Shown in pieces: positions 31,124 to 38,412 of a stretch of DNA of 38,542 nucleotides; position 1 is the first letter of the stretch, and every line of letters begins with the position of its first letter. The DNA lies in IMG/VR virus record IMGVR_UViG_3300020156_000058, positions 1 through 38,542 of that record. One strand, given 5' to 3'. The DNA is from a virus. The notes below the pieces were generated by a model. That model made no database searches and had not been told where the DNA came from. It saw only the letters and a program-made list of their open reading frames with translations. Position numbers and translations under genes: made by a program.

Positions 31124-32952
31124 CAGAAGACGATTGGATCGTTGAGGAAATCGGATAGATCACGAGGCTCATGCACGGCAGCCCGACTGAGCGCCAGCAC
31201 GGCAGCGACGATGGGATCTATCCGACCCTTCGTCGAAGACTTCTTTTTGTCCGGCCTGAAGTTGCCGTTCGAATCGAATAGCAGCGACACGTTCATCGCA
31301 GCCCAGCGCAGGACTGGATTTCCACCGTGCCGCAGCCGCTTGCCATACACACACAGCTCCAGCAGCTTGGAGCCCGGGTACATGCCGCCGGTGTTCTGCG
31401 GCACCTCCACCATCACGACGCCTTCCTCTACCAGCTCATTGACCAGGTGGGTCGCGTTCCACTTGTCGTAGGCCATTTCGACGATGTCGTACAGCTGGCT
31501 GGCCGCCAGGATCTGCCGCTTCATCGGGGCATAGTCCACGATGTCGCCCTCGGTCACCGTCAGGTGCCCGGCCTGTTCCCACTTCGCATAGGGGGCCGCG
31601 TCATCCTTTTGCGCCAGAACCCGGGCACGCGGGCAGTAGGTCCAGGCCAACACGTACCAGTAGGGATCGTCTTCGGTCGGCGGGAACACCAGCACGAAGG
31701 CCGTCAGGTCGGTGGTCTGCGACAGATCGATACCGCCAAAACACCGCCGGCCGCGCAGGGCCAGCGGGTCGAATGGCTTCTTGCCCTTGTCCCACACGTC
31801 GACGTTGAACCACCCTTCGGCGTCGTTGCACCAGATGTTGAGATCCTTGGTCTTGAAGTTGACCAAGGCACTGGGCAGCGCCGCCGCCTTGCGCGCCATC
31901 GAGCGCATGTATTCCCAGGTCTTGGACATACCCAGGCCCGGGTTTGCCTTCGGCCAGTTGCGCTCGCTGAAGGGGTCGTCACCTTCATCGAGCGTGTAGA
32001 TGTAGCCAAAGAACGAATCATCTTGCCGCTTGCCTTCCAGGATGCTGATCAGGTAGTTGCGCACATCGACGCACACGCCATCGAGAATGAAGCCCGCCGT
32101 CGTGATCGCCGACTGCAACGGCTGACTGCGCGCGCCGCGGGCGCTCTCCATGACCTCCCACACTTCGCGGGTCTTATGCGCGTGCAGCTCATCGACAAAG
32201 GTGGCGTGCGGGTTCTTCCCGTCCAGCGCATCGGCATTGGCCGGCAGCGGGCGGAACTCCGAACTGTCGAAGGTGATCTGCTCCTGATTCTTGCCGTCGT
32301 GGATCTTGAAGTTCTTGGCGATCCCCGGCGACTCGCGGGCCCAGCGCTTGATATTGTCCAGGGCCGGCTTGAAGACCGCCATGGCCTGGTCGCGCGTGGT
32401 GGCGATGGTGTACACCTCGGCGCCCACCTCGCCATCCATCATGAACATGTATGCAGCCTGCGGCCCCTTCCAGGTCGACTTGCCGTTCTTGCGTGCTACC
32501 TCCTCGTAGCCGGTGCTGAACCGACGCAGCCCATCCGATGACCGAAGCCACCCGTAGAGCACCGCGGTCCAGAACTTCTGCCACGGGTCCAGCAGTACCG
32601 GCTGGCGCGCCAGCGGGCCGCGGATGTGGACGAAGTTGTTCTGGATGAAATCAATGACATGCCAGGCATGGCCCGGGCTGAATTCCAGCCCCCGCGCCGG
32701 CCCGTCCAGCAGATCCTGGTAGTGCCGCGCGACGGCCTGGTAGGTCCGCCGCCCCACCAGAATCTCGCCCCGCAGGACAGGCAAACCGTAGTCGGTGTCC
32801 CAGACCTGCAGGGCAAGCGGTGTTACCGCGCCGAGTAGCTTTTTCGATCCGCGCTCGCGTGGGCCACCAGGGAGCTGAACGGCAGATCGAGCTGCCCGCT
32901 TCCGCCGAGCTTGCTTCGGACGTTCGCAAAGGATGGGATCGTCAGGCAGCAT
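31123..32952 (-). CDS. terminase large subunit
   Basis: 609 residues. Walker A-like ARKNGKST (about 153-160), Walker B FVDE (252-255) and the nuclease-domain start GGIDLSQTTDLTAF with Asp near 409 and 415. It packages DNA into proheads as an ATP-driven motor and nuclease. The ATG at 32952 lies 130 bases inside the small-subunit gene, an unusually long overlap. No good later start exists before the conserved region. Confidence 0.9.
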   Translation of the reverse strand: MLPDDPILCERPKQARRKRAARSAVQLPGGPRERGSKKLLGAVTPLALQVWDTDYGLPVLRGEILVGRRTYQAVARHYQDLLDGPARGLEFSPGHAWHVIDFIQNNFVHIRGPLARQPVLLDPWQKFWTAVLYGWLRSSDGLRRFSTGYEEVARKNGKSTWKGPQAAYMFMMDGEVGAEVYTIATTRDQAMAVFKPALDNIKRWARESPGIAKNFKIHDGKNQEQITFDSSEFRPLPANADALDGKNPHATFVDELHAHKTREVWEVMESARGARSQPLQSAITTAGFILDGVCVDVRNYLISILEGKRQDDSFFGYIYTLDEGDDPFSERNWPKANPGLGMSKTWEYMRSMARKAAALPSALVNFKTKDLNIWCNDAEGWFNVDVWDKGKKPFDPLALRGRRCFGGIDLSQTTDLTAFVLVFPPTEDDPYWYVLAWTYCPRARVLAQKDDAAPYAKWEQAGHLTVTEGDIVDYAPMKRQILAASQLYDIVEMAYDKWNATHLVNELVEEGVVMVEVPQNTGGMYPGSKLLELCVYGKRLRHGGNPVLRWAAMNVSLLFDSNGNFRPDKKKSSTKGRIDPIVAAVLALSRAAVHEPRDLSDFLNDPIVF

Positions 32953-33323
32953 TCGGGTAGGTAAGCCAGCAGTTCTTTACGCAGATCGCGCGCCACGTAG
33001 TACGCCTGGTGCGGCTGTTCGTAGCCGTTCGGCGTCTTGGTCATGTACGTACCTTCCGTCTCGACCAGCTCGCGCAGGCGCTCGGTCGCCGCCAGCCACT
33101 CGGCGTACAGCTTGCACACGACCACCCCGGCCAGGCCGAAGGTCGCGTGCTCGATGCCCGCGCTGCGCAGCTGGGCGCAGATGTAGTTCCAGATCTCCAG
33201 TTCGCGCGGACTGAGATCGCCTGGCGGCGGCGGAGGCGACTCGACCTCCGTGCCCATCTTGGGTGGAAGCTTGGCCGCCCCGCCACCCGGGATAACCGTC
33301 AGGTTCGGGGGATTGCCGTTCAT
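32823..33323 (-). CDS. terminase small subunit, P27-like
   Basis: 166 residues. The Pro-rich leader is followed by ELEIWNYICAQLRSAGI and VVCKLYAEWLAATERLRE, with NGYEQPHQAYYVARDLRKELLAYL. This is the P27-family pattern of small terminase subunits that recognise the packaging site. It lies just upstream of the large subunit. Confidence 0.8.
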   Translation of the reverse strand: MNGNPPNLTVIPGGGAAKLPPKMGTEVESPPPPPGDLSPRELEIWNYICAQLRSAGIEHATFGLAGVVVCKLYAEWLAATERLRELVETEGTYMTKTPNGYEQPHQAYYVARDLRKELLAYLPECCLTIPSFANVRSKLGGSGQLDLPFSSLVAHASADRKSYSAR

Positions 33324-33491
33324 GATTTCCTCTACCGCGCTCAGCGATGGAGGAACGCCTTACGCCAATCCACATGGGAGGGCCGTTTGACCCCCCCCCT
33401 CCTAAAATCCTGCTCCATAAATTCCTGACTGGGGGCGCGGTCTACAGGGGAGGCCCCGGGACTTTTACCCCCCCTACCCCTGCGATCCTGA
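33324..33491. other. gap before small terminase, candidate packaging-site region
   Basis: 168 bases with no gene on either strand that I can support. It contains long C and G runs (nine C at about 33390, several GGGG blocks). Its position directly upstream of the small terminase, next to an HNH gene, is where cos-type phages carry their cohesive site. This is inference only; no cos sequence can be pointed to. Confidence 0.25.
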
Positions 33492-33656
33492 TCACCTTTT
33501 GACCAACCGCACCACCACGCCCCGAAGGATCCAGCGCCGCACCCGGTCCAGGTCAGGCTGGCAGCCCGTCGCCAGGGACATCATGGAGACACCGGCCAGG
33601 TACCACCGCACCCACCACCGAACGCGCGCTTCCAGCTGAACCGTGTTTGATGCCAT
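33492..33656 (-). CDS. 54-residue conserved-type small protein next to HNH gene
   Basis: ATG at 33656 overlaps the HNH stop. MASNTVQLEARVRWWVRWYLAGV, then LATGCQPDLDRVRRWI, is a pattern seen in small proteins between HNH and terminase genes of temperate phages. One hydrophobic helix with two Trp. Function unknown; the coupled overlap supports it. Confidence 0.6.
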   Translation of the reverse strand: MASNTVQLEARVRWWVRWYLAGVSMMSLATGCQPDLDRVRRWILRGVVVRLVKR

Positions 33657-34096
33657 CAGTCTTCTGCCATGCGCCGCAGCGCCTTATTGCCGAAGCCGCC
33701 ATCCTCTCGCGCGGTCTTGGCCGAGTGGCACGGCCCGCACAGGCCTTGCCAATTCGATGTGTCCCAGAACAATGCCTGCGCCTTCGTGATCCGCTCAGGA
33801 TCCCCACTGTCCAGGGCCTCGCGAAGCCGAGGCGGGACCTTGTGGTCGACATCGCTGGCAGCGACTGGCCGCTCATCTGTGGAGCAGCCAGCGCACAGCG
33901 GGTTGCGCGCCAGGTAGGTAGCCCGCGCCTTGCGCCACCGACTGCTGTAGCCGCGCTTGGCTGCGCTGGCCCGGCCTCGGTCGCGCTCCTGCTCGCGCTG
34001 CTGTTCAACAGGGCGATGCGTATCGCAGTAGCCGCCGCCAGACACCAGCGCAGGGCAGCCCGGCTCACGGCATGGCCGGGGTCGGGCTACGGGCAC
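33656..34096 (-). CDS. HNH endonuclease
   Basis: Start GTG at 34096 (VPVARPRPCREPGC) is the best choice; a longer start is possible but would enter the terminator. Zinc Cys pairs (CREPGC, CAGC) and the HNH core DVDHKVP...NWQGLCGPCHSAK are clear. HNH proteins beside terminases assist cleavage of the packaging site in HK97-like phages. 146 residues, normal length. Confidence 0.85.
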   Translation of the reverse strand: MPVARPRPCREPGCPALVSGGGYCDTHRPVEQQREQERDRGRASAAKRGYSSRWRKARATYLARNPLCAGCSTDERPVAASDVDHKVPPRLREALDSGDPERITKAQALFWDTSNWQGLCGPCHSAKTAREDGGFGNKALRRMAED

Positions 34097-34128
34097 AGGC
34101 GCCTCCAAACACAAGGCGGACACCCAGC

Positions 34129-34160
34129 AAAAAGCCCCGGCCGTTTGATCGACCGGGGCT
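34129..34160 (-). terminator. strong terminator upstream of late operon
   Basis: On the minus strand AGCCCCGGTCG-ATCAAA-CGGCCGGGGCT forms an 11-bp stem with at most one mismatch, followed by five T. It lies between the late regulator (stop at 34204) and the HNH gene (start at 34096). Early leftward transcription should end here unless antitermination allows it to pass. Confidence 0.8.
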
Positions 34161-34203
34161 CTTAGGTTGCGGGCTCCGCAGGAATGTACCGGATTATGCA
34201 TGC

Positions 34204-34608
34204 TTATGTATAAGTTGCAAAAAGTCCCCTTTGCTTCAATTCCTGGGCCCGCTGCTGTTTGGCGTCCAGCCAGTCCCTCACCCGGCGATCAGCATGACAA
34301 AGCCGCGTGTGCAGCGTTGCGCGCGTGCAACCAAGCCGGCGGGCCGTATCCTGCATGCCGCCTTCCCATCGGTACGCGGCAATGACAGCACGCTTGAGGT
34401 CTGGGGGCAGCTGCGCGATCGCTCGGTCGGTGTCGAGGGCCGCGGCGTCGAACAACGGGTCGGTGTTGCGCAGCCCCGCGCGCACATCCTCCGTCTGGTC
34501 AACCCGATTGGCATCGAACATCGAGCCGCCGCCGTAGCCGCTGCCGGTGGCCAGCCACAGCGCCCACGCTTCGAAGCGCTGGTGCACCCACTGTATACGC
34601 TCCATCAC
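34204..34608 (-). CDS. late regulator/antiterminator candidate with sigma-region-4-like HTH
   Basis: 134 residues. LPPDLKRAVIAAYRWEGGMQDTARRLGCTRATLHTRLCHADRRVRDWL is a helical segment ending in a sigma-70 region 4-type HTH, as in ArpU/RinA/Q-like late regulators. It is the last gene before the terminator and late operon, the place of lambda Q. The role, antitermination or late-promoter activation, is inferred. Confidence 0.65.
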   Translation of the reverse strand: MMERIQWVHQRFEAWALWLATGSGYGGGSMFDANRVDQTEDVRAGLRNTDPLFDAAALDTDRAIAQLPPDLKRAVIAAYRWEGGMQDTARRLGCTRATLHTRLCHADRRVRDWLDAKQQRAQELKQRGLFATYT

Positions 34609-35063
34609 ATGCCCCCGAAACGCTGCTGATCCTCCATGGCCGCCTGGATCCGCGCGCGGTACTGGTCAGCGCTCTCGCCCGCCCGCGCCGGCCCGACGCC
34701 GACCTCAATGCCCTTGCGCTCCATGGAACTGTGCGATGTCCACCAGGGCGGCCCGGCCGGCACCTTGGGCTTGGCCGCCGGCGCTTCCTGTATCTCGTCT
34801 TCCCAGCGCGCCCCATTGAGCCACGTTGCCGGATGCGGGATGTATTGCGGCTCGGTGCCGGCGCGCCGCCAGTGCCGGACATGCTGCGGCAAGGCCTCCA
34901 GCGCCGCGGCCTTGTCGGCCGGCGTCAATTTCGACCAGGCCCGCTCGGCATCACGCTTGGCGACCTTCCTGGGCCAACTCGCCCAGAACGCAGCGAACTC
35001 CGGCGCGGCTCGCGGGATTTCATGCGCGGACTCTTCTTCTTTGAACAATCTGAGGACATTCAT
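34605..35063 (-). CDS. replication-type protein with conserved C-terminal motif
   Basis: 152 residues. FAAFWASWPRKVAKRDAERAWSKL, with IPHPATWLNGARWEDE, is the C-terminal block common to phage replication proteins (the 'YPRK...IPHPATWLN' family, related to lambda O/DnaT-like replisome organisers). The usual N-terminal HTH is missing here, but a separate wHTH gene lies just upstream at 35774. The two may be halves of one function. Overlaps the late regulator by 4 bases. Confidence 0.6.
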   Translation of the reverse strand: MNVLRLFKEEESAHEIPRAAPEFAAFWASWPRKVAKRDAERAWSKLTPADKAAALEALPQHVRHWRRAGTEPQYIPHPATWLNGARWEDEIQEAPAAKPKVPAGPPWWTSHSSMERKGIEVGVGPARAGESADQYRARIQAAMEDQQRFGGM

Positions 35064-35378
35064 CGACCACCTCTATCTATCATGCCGATTGCTGTTGCAG
35101 GCTATTGCTGGACTGGTGGGATCGGTGCGATGGGCAGAGCACCCCCTTACCCATCGTGTTCAACCTTGCGCATTGCCGAACCGGAGCCGACCGTATGCAT
35201 CAGGGCCCGCAGGCGGGGATATGCCCCCTGCAGTCGGCCAGACTATCGACACCCATATCGGTGTCCCTTCCCGCGCTCTAGCCTTTCGCACCCACGCTGC
35301 CCCCTGGGTTCGGTTTGGGGCATGGAACAGGATGGGTAACCGCGTATTCAGCCTCTTCCCCCATCCTGGTGTCATGAT
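35064..35378 (-). other. structured leader-like region with small ash/Icd-like open frame
   Basis: Between two minus-strand genes lie 315 bases that would be transcribed leftward. They hold inverted repeats (GACACC/GGTGTC around 35250; CGATGGG/CCCATCG around 35120-35150) and a 71-codon frame at 35160-35375. The segment ending WPTAGGISPPAGP...RFGNAQG resembles the short ash/Icd-like sequences seen in P4-type immunity regions. The region may act as RNA. Confidence 0.4.
35160..35375 (-). CDS. small Ash/Icd-like protein candidate
   Basis: 71 residues starting MTPGWGKRLNTRLPILFHAP 4 bases after the stop of the preceding gene. The end PTAGGISPPAGPDAYGRLRF is reminiscent of Ash/Icd-like prophage proteins. 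The real signal may be the RNA structure rather than the protein, so the coding call is weak. Confidence 0.35.
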   Translation of the reverse strand: MTPGWGKRLNTRLPILFHAPNRTQGAAWVRKARAREGTPIWVSIVWPTAGGISPPAGPDAYGRLRFGNAQG

Positions 35379-35777
35379 CTACGGCGGCGCTCGCCCCGCT
35401 GGCTGGATGTACATGATCTCGCCATGCTTCCAGAACGGCTGCTTGGCAGGGTCCTGGCGCCCCAGGTAATCCAGCCTCGCCGGATGATTGCGCGGGATCT
35501 GGCACAGGTACACGATCGGGCGCAGCACTGCGCAGTCGAGCACGACCACGATGTCATCGTCCGGATAGGCGCGGCAAGCGGCCTCAAACTCGGCAATGGC
35601 ATAGATTTCGTCGCGGGTGTAGCTGCGACCGCCCACGCTGAAATAGCGTCGAGCAACCGGCGGCAATGGGCCAGAGGCCACAACACGCGCGTCGTTACGC
35701 GGCTCGGCATGTCCGCGCGCCGGACGCGCAGGCCGGCCGGAACCCGGGCCAGAGCCGCCGAAGAGGTCGCGGTTCAT
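35379..35777 (-). CDS. hypothetical protein in replication operon
   Basis: 132 residues. A Gly/Arg-rich N-terminus (DLFGGSGPGSGRPARPARG) is followed by a compact domain (SYTRDEIYAIAEFEAACRAYPDDDIVVVLDCAVL). Coupled by 4-bp overlap to the wHTH gene. Not recognised. Confidence 0.5.
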   Translation of the reverse strand: MNRDLFGGSGPGSGRPARPARGHAEPRNDARVVASGPLPPVARRYFSVGGRSYTRDEIYAIAEFEAACRAYPDDDIVVVLDCAVLRPIVYLCQIPRNHPARLDYLGRQDPAKQPFWKHGEIMYIQPAGRAPP

Positions 35778-36076
35778 GGCCGACCGGCAAAGAACAGCAT
35801 GGGGAGCTGGCAGGGTTGCGCGGCCTGCGGCGCGGCTGTACGTGCATAACAGGCGACGGGTTTATGCGACCCCGAAACCTTCACGCGAGCGACTATCGTC
35901 AAGAGGCCGGCGGCCTCCAGGCGCGAGCAGGTATACCTGGCCGCAGAGGCCCGCAATTTCAGCTTGCGCGATACCGCCAAGGCGGTCATCGGACTGCTCG
36001 CCAACGCATCCAGAATTGCGACGGCAATAGGGCCAAGAGCCCCCTTTGGCCGCCCAGTTCGATTTCGCGGTTTCAA
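35774..36076 (-). CDS. winged-helix DNA-binding protein
   Basis: 100 residues. The AVAILDALASSPMTALAVSRKL...YTCSRLEAAGLLTIV pattern is a wHTH, the form found at the N-terminus of phage replication initiators. With the FWASWPRK protein downstream it could make a split replication initiator. Coupled at both ends by ATGA-type overlaps. Confidence 0.6.
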   Translation of the reverse strand: MKPRNRTGRPKGALGPIAVAILDALASSPMTALAVSRKLKLRASAARYTCSRLEAAGLLTIVARVKVSGSHKPVACYARTAAPQAAQPCQLPMLFFAGRP

Positions 36077-36300
36077 TCTTGCCTCCCGGCCTCAGTAGCT
36101 CTGCGGACGGCCAATTGCGCTAGTCTCGACCTTGCGTCCAATACGCAAAGACGGCCGATCAGCGCCGCGACAAACACATCACGGTTTGCGCCCGCCAAGC
36201 GGTAGTGGTCAAACAGCTCTGTCGCCGAATTGTTATTATTTACTTCCAAGATTGACGAAATAGCTGAATCCTGGAAAACAATCGACTGAGGATTAAACAT
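36073..36300 (-). CDS. small hypothetical protein, start shared with divergent gene
   Basis: 75 residues, N-terminus MFNPQSIVFQDSAISSILEV, then a helical C-terminal half. Its stop overlaps the wHTH start, which supports it as part of the leftward operon. Its ATG lies across the ATG of the rightward gene at 36299, and no Shine-Dalgarno is visible. A shorter start is possible. Confidence 0.45.
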   Translation of the reverse strand: MFNPQSIVFQDSAISSILEVNNNNSATELFDHYRLAGANRDVFVAALIGRLCVLDARSRLAQLAVRRATEAGRQD

Positions 36301-36931
36301 GGCCGTTTTCGTCCATACATGCCCGCATTGCGGTGCGGAAAAGGCAGCGTTTCGCTATCTCTACGAAACGTTCAGCGCGAAGAATCCGAAGACCGCACAG
36401 GGCTGGTTTTCCTGCCCCTCGTGCACCCTCACCGTCACAGTCCTCATCGAGCGGCCTAACTCGACTCCAATTAAGAACTACTTTGAGGACATCGGCGCCG
36501 CCCAGGAGCTGCGGGTGGTGAAGGTCTACCCAGGCGCCGGTGCTGCTAAGGCGCCTGCATATGTTCCAGAACGCGTTGGGGAGCTTTACCTGGAAGCTCT
36601 GGACAGCCTCAAGCGGCAAAAATGGACCTCGGCGGCGAGCATGTTCCGCAAAACGCTGGAAGTCGCGCTTAAGGTGCTCGACCCCACCGTGGATGCATGG
36701 AAGCTCGAGAAGCGGATTGACCAACTGGCCAAAGACGGGGCCATCACGCCGGCCATTCGCGATTGGGCACATGAGCTTCGCTTGGACGGCAATGAAGCCC
36801 TGCATGGAGACGCCGCCGCCGATGAGCAAACCGCCACCGCCATGCACGCGCTTACTCAGCACACGCTGACTTATCTTTTCACGCTGCCCAGAACAGTGGA
36901 ACTGGCCCGGGCTAGGCGAAATGGTGATTAA
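36299..36931 (+). CDS. DUF4145-like protein with zinc ribbon, moron candidate
   Basis: 210 residues on the strand opposite to the early-left operon. CPHCG and CPSC supply a zinc-ribbon Cys pair at residues about 8-11 and 39-42. The helical DUF4145 segment follows (LYLEALDSLKRQKWTSAASMFRKTLEVAL..., LRLDGNEALHG). GAGG lies 8 bases before the ATG and the upstream sequence is AT-rich. DUF4145 occurs in prophage and defence-related proteins. An independently expressed lysogen gene is likely. Confidence 0.7.
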   Translation: MAVFVHTCPHCGAEKAAFRYLYETFSAKNPKTAQGWFSCPSCTLTVTVLIERPNSTPIKNYFEDIGAAQELRVVKVYPGAGAAKAPAYVPERVGELYLEALDSLKRQKWTSAASMFRKTLEVALKVLDPTVDAWKLEKRIDQLAKDGAITPAIRDWAHELRLDGNEALHGDAAADEQTATAMHALTQHTLTYLFTLPRTVELARARRNGD

Positions 36932-36948
36932 AAAAGTAACCTGGGCGC

Positions 36949-37500
36949 TCATTCATCGTCCCCGATAGATGCTAGGGTGGCGCCTTGCTCGGCGGCGCGC
37001 TCGACCTTGCGGGCCAGACGCAGTAAATCGCGGATCTCGGCGTGCACTTGGCCCTTGATTTCCTCGGCCTCCCGCTGCGTGACGTGACGGTCGCGCAACG
37101 CCGACGCGAGCAGGCCGGACAGAACTCCGCCATGCTGGTTGAGCGTCAGCCCCTTTTCCATGATGGAATTCAGCGAGCTGCCGCTGGGCGCGCCGGCGGG
37201 CGCATCCAATTCGATCGACGCCCGGTCGAATCGCGCATTCAGCGCGTCCAGCCAGTCGCAGGCGCGATCGCGCGTGGCGACGTGCATGCGCAGGTACTCG
37301 GTGATCAACTCGGCATCATCGACCGCCAGGCGCTCGGCCGGGTCGCTGCCGTCAAGCTTTTTGTACAGGGTCTTCGGCGCGATCCGCCGACCCCTGATCT
37401 CGGCGGACCAGGCGCAGAAGCCCGCGATGCCATCGGGGGCCGCACGTAGCGCGTTGTAGATGGCACCACGCCAATGCGTGTCGGCATAGCGTTTCGTCAT
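36949..37500 (-). CDS. CII-like phage regulatory protein (CP76 type)
   Basis: 183 residues. The opening MTKRYADTHWRGAIYNALRAAP, then PKTLYKKLDGSDPAERLAVDDAELITEYL, is the pattern of CII/CP76 regulators with an HTH near the N-terminus and a helical C-terminus. It lies in the leftward early transcript after the Cro-like gene, the place of cII. It probably helps the lysogeny decision. Confidence 0.65.
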   Translation of the reverse strand: MTKRYADTHWRGAIYNALRAAPDGIAGFCAWSAEIRGRRIAPKTLYKKLDGSDPAERLAVDDAELITEYLRMHVATRDRACDWLDALNARFDRASIELDAPAGAPSGSSLNSIMEKGLTLNQHGGVLSGLLASALRDRHVTQREAEEIKGQVHAEIRDLLRLARKVERAAEQGATLASIGDDE

Positions 37501-37599
37501 AGAGCCCCCAGGCGGCGAGGAAATCGAGATGGGGCGGCCAGCCCGGACCGACTATGATTTCGGCTCCTACACACGAAACCCTGCCGAAAGGGGCTGGCC

Positions 37600-37809
37600 A
37601 TGAACTGGTGGAAACGATGGAAAAACAGGCACTGGGAGAAACGATGGATACCCGACCCTCCGGGCGGCCCCTTCGTGGTCGAAGGGTATGAAGAAACGCC
37701 ACTTTTCCGTTCCGTACTGGAACGCGTGTGGCGCGACCTGGTTACCCATCGGTGGCTGGCATTCAGCATCATCGCGGCCATCATTGCGGCGCTGATCGCA
37801 CGACCGTAA
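37600..37809 (+). CDS. small tail-anchored membrane protein, inverted
   Basis: 69 residues. AAAGGGG precedes the ATG by 9 bases. The polar, Trp-rich N-terminus ends in one C-terminal membrane helix (WLAFSIIAAIIAALIA). Opposite strand to its surroundings, convergent with the gene at 37781 (29-base overlap). TATGAT at 37554-37559 could be its -10. It may be an exclusion-type lysogen gene; function unknown. Confidence 0.5.
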   Translation: MNWWKRWKNRHWEKRWIPDPPGGPFVVEGYEETPLFRSVLERVWRDLVTHRWLAFSIIAAIIAALIARP

Positions 37810-38056
37810 CGGCGCACCCGCCGTCCAGGAAGCAAAATCTGATACCGCGCGTTTCCTCCATCTGGTGCGCGTAGTCCCGAAAGCACCTCCGCTCGATTGG
37901 CTTAATGCGTTCGGGCATCGTGACGATGACCAGGTCCCCTCGCTTCGCAATTGCAATCTGGCGCTCGTCGATGGAGATCGACGGCCGCAGCGGCGGCGCC
38001 GCTTTGCCTGCCATCCAGGTCAACGGGTTCCACCATGTGGCGTTTCGCTTTGTCAT
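37781..38056 (-). CDS. small hypothetical protein after Cro-like gene
   Basis: 91 residues from ATG 38056 (MTKRNATWWNPLTWM) with GGGAGGGG immediately upstream. A compact alpha/beta pattern (AIAKRGDLVIVTMPERIKPI, RGIRFCFLDGGCAVTV). Second gene of the leftward early transcript. Not recognised. Confidence 0.55.
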   Translation of the reverse strand: MTKRNATWWNPLTWMAGKAAPPLRPSISIDERQIAIAKRGDLVIVTMPERIKPIERRCFRDYAHQMEETRGIRFCFLDGGCAVTVVRSAPQ

Positions 38057-38132
38057 CACCCCTCCCGAAAATGCGGTTCGTTTCTCGTGGATGCCGGCAC
38101 CGGGGCGCCGTACGATGCGCTTTCTGTAGCCA

Positions 38133-38342
38133 TTACGCGGCCTTCCTGTCGGGCTGAATGGATGTCCAAGCAGCGACCAAATCAGGAAACGCCTGGCGCG
38201 ACAGGGCCGCAATCACCCTATCAACTAGTCGCTGGGGCAACGGATCAGGCCACTGGCCGTACGCCTGTGGCGTGATCCCGATCGCGTCCGCCGCCGAAGT
38301 CGTGCTGCCACCAAGGAGCCGGGTTGCTTGAGATTTGCGCAT
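38133..38342 (-). CDS. Cro-like regulator
   Basis: 69 residues from ATG 38342. SAADAIGITPQAYGQWPDPLPQRLVDRVI is the HTH pattern of YdaS/Cro-type proteins. ATG 38381 gives 13 more residues and has GGAAG upstream, but then the coding region would cover the operator. TTGCTT and TTTAAT, 17 bases apart, lie just before 38342 with only 6 bases to the ATG, which predicts a leaderless transcript. Divergent from the repressor. It should repress the lysogenic promoter. Confidence 0.65.
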   Translation of the reverse strand: MRKSQATRLLGGSTTSAADAIGITPQAYGQWPDPLPQRLVDRVIAALSRQAFPDLVAAWTSIQPDRKAA

Positions 38343-38348
38343 GCCAGA

Positions 38349-38409
38349 ATTAAAGCATTCTTTAATTTCCAAAGCAACCATGCTTCCACTTCATGAAAGT
38401 AAGCTTTCA
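38349..38409. promoter_or_regulatory. right operator/promoter region between Cro and repressor (OR-like)
   Basis: Three dyads lie in a row: ATTAAAG-CATT-CTTTAAT (38349-38366), AAAGCA-ACCA-TGCTTC (38371-38386, 11 of 12 arm bases conserved) and TGAAAG-TAAG-CTTTCA (38394-38409). The middle one matches the left-operator dyad at 761-776. Promoters for both divergent genes must overlap here. Confidence 0.6.
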
Positions 38410-38412
38410 GGC

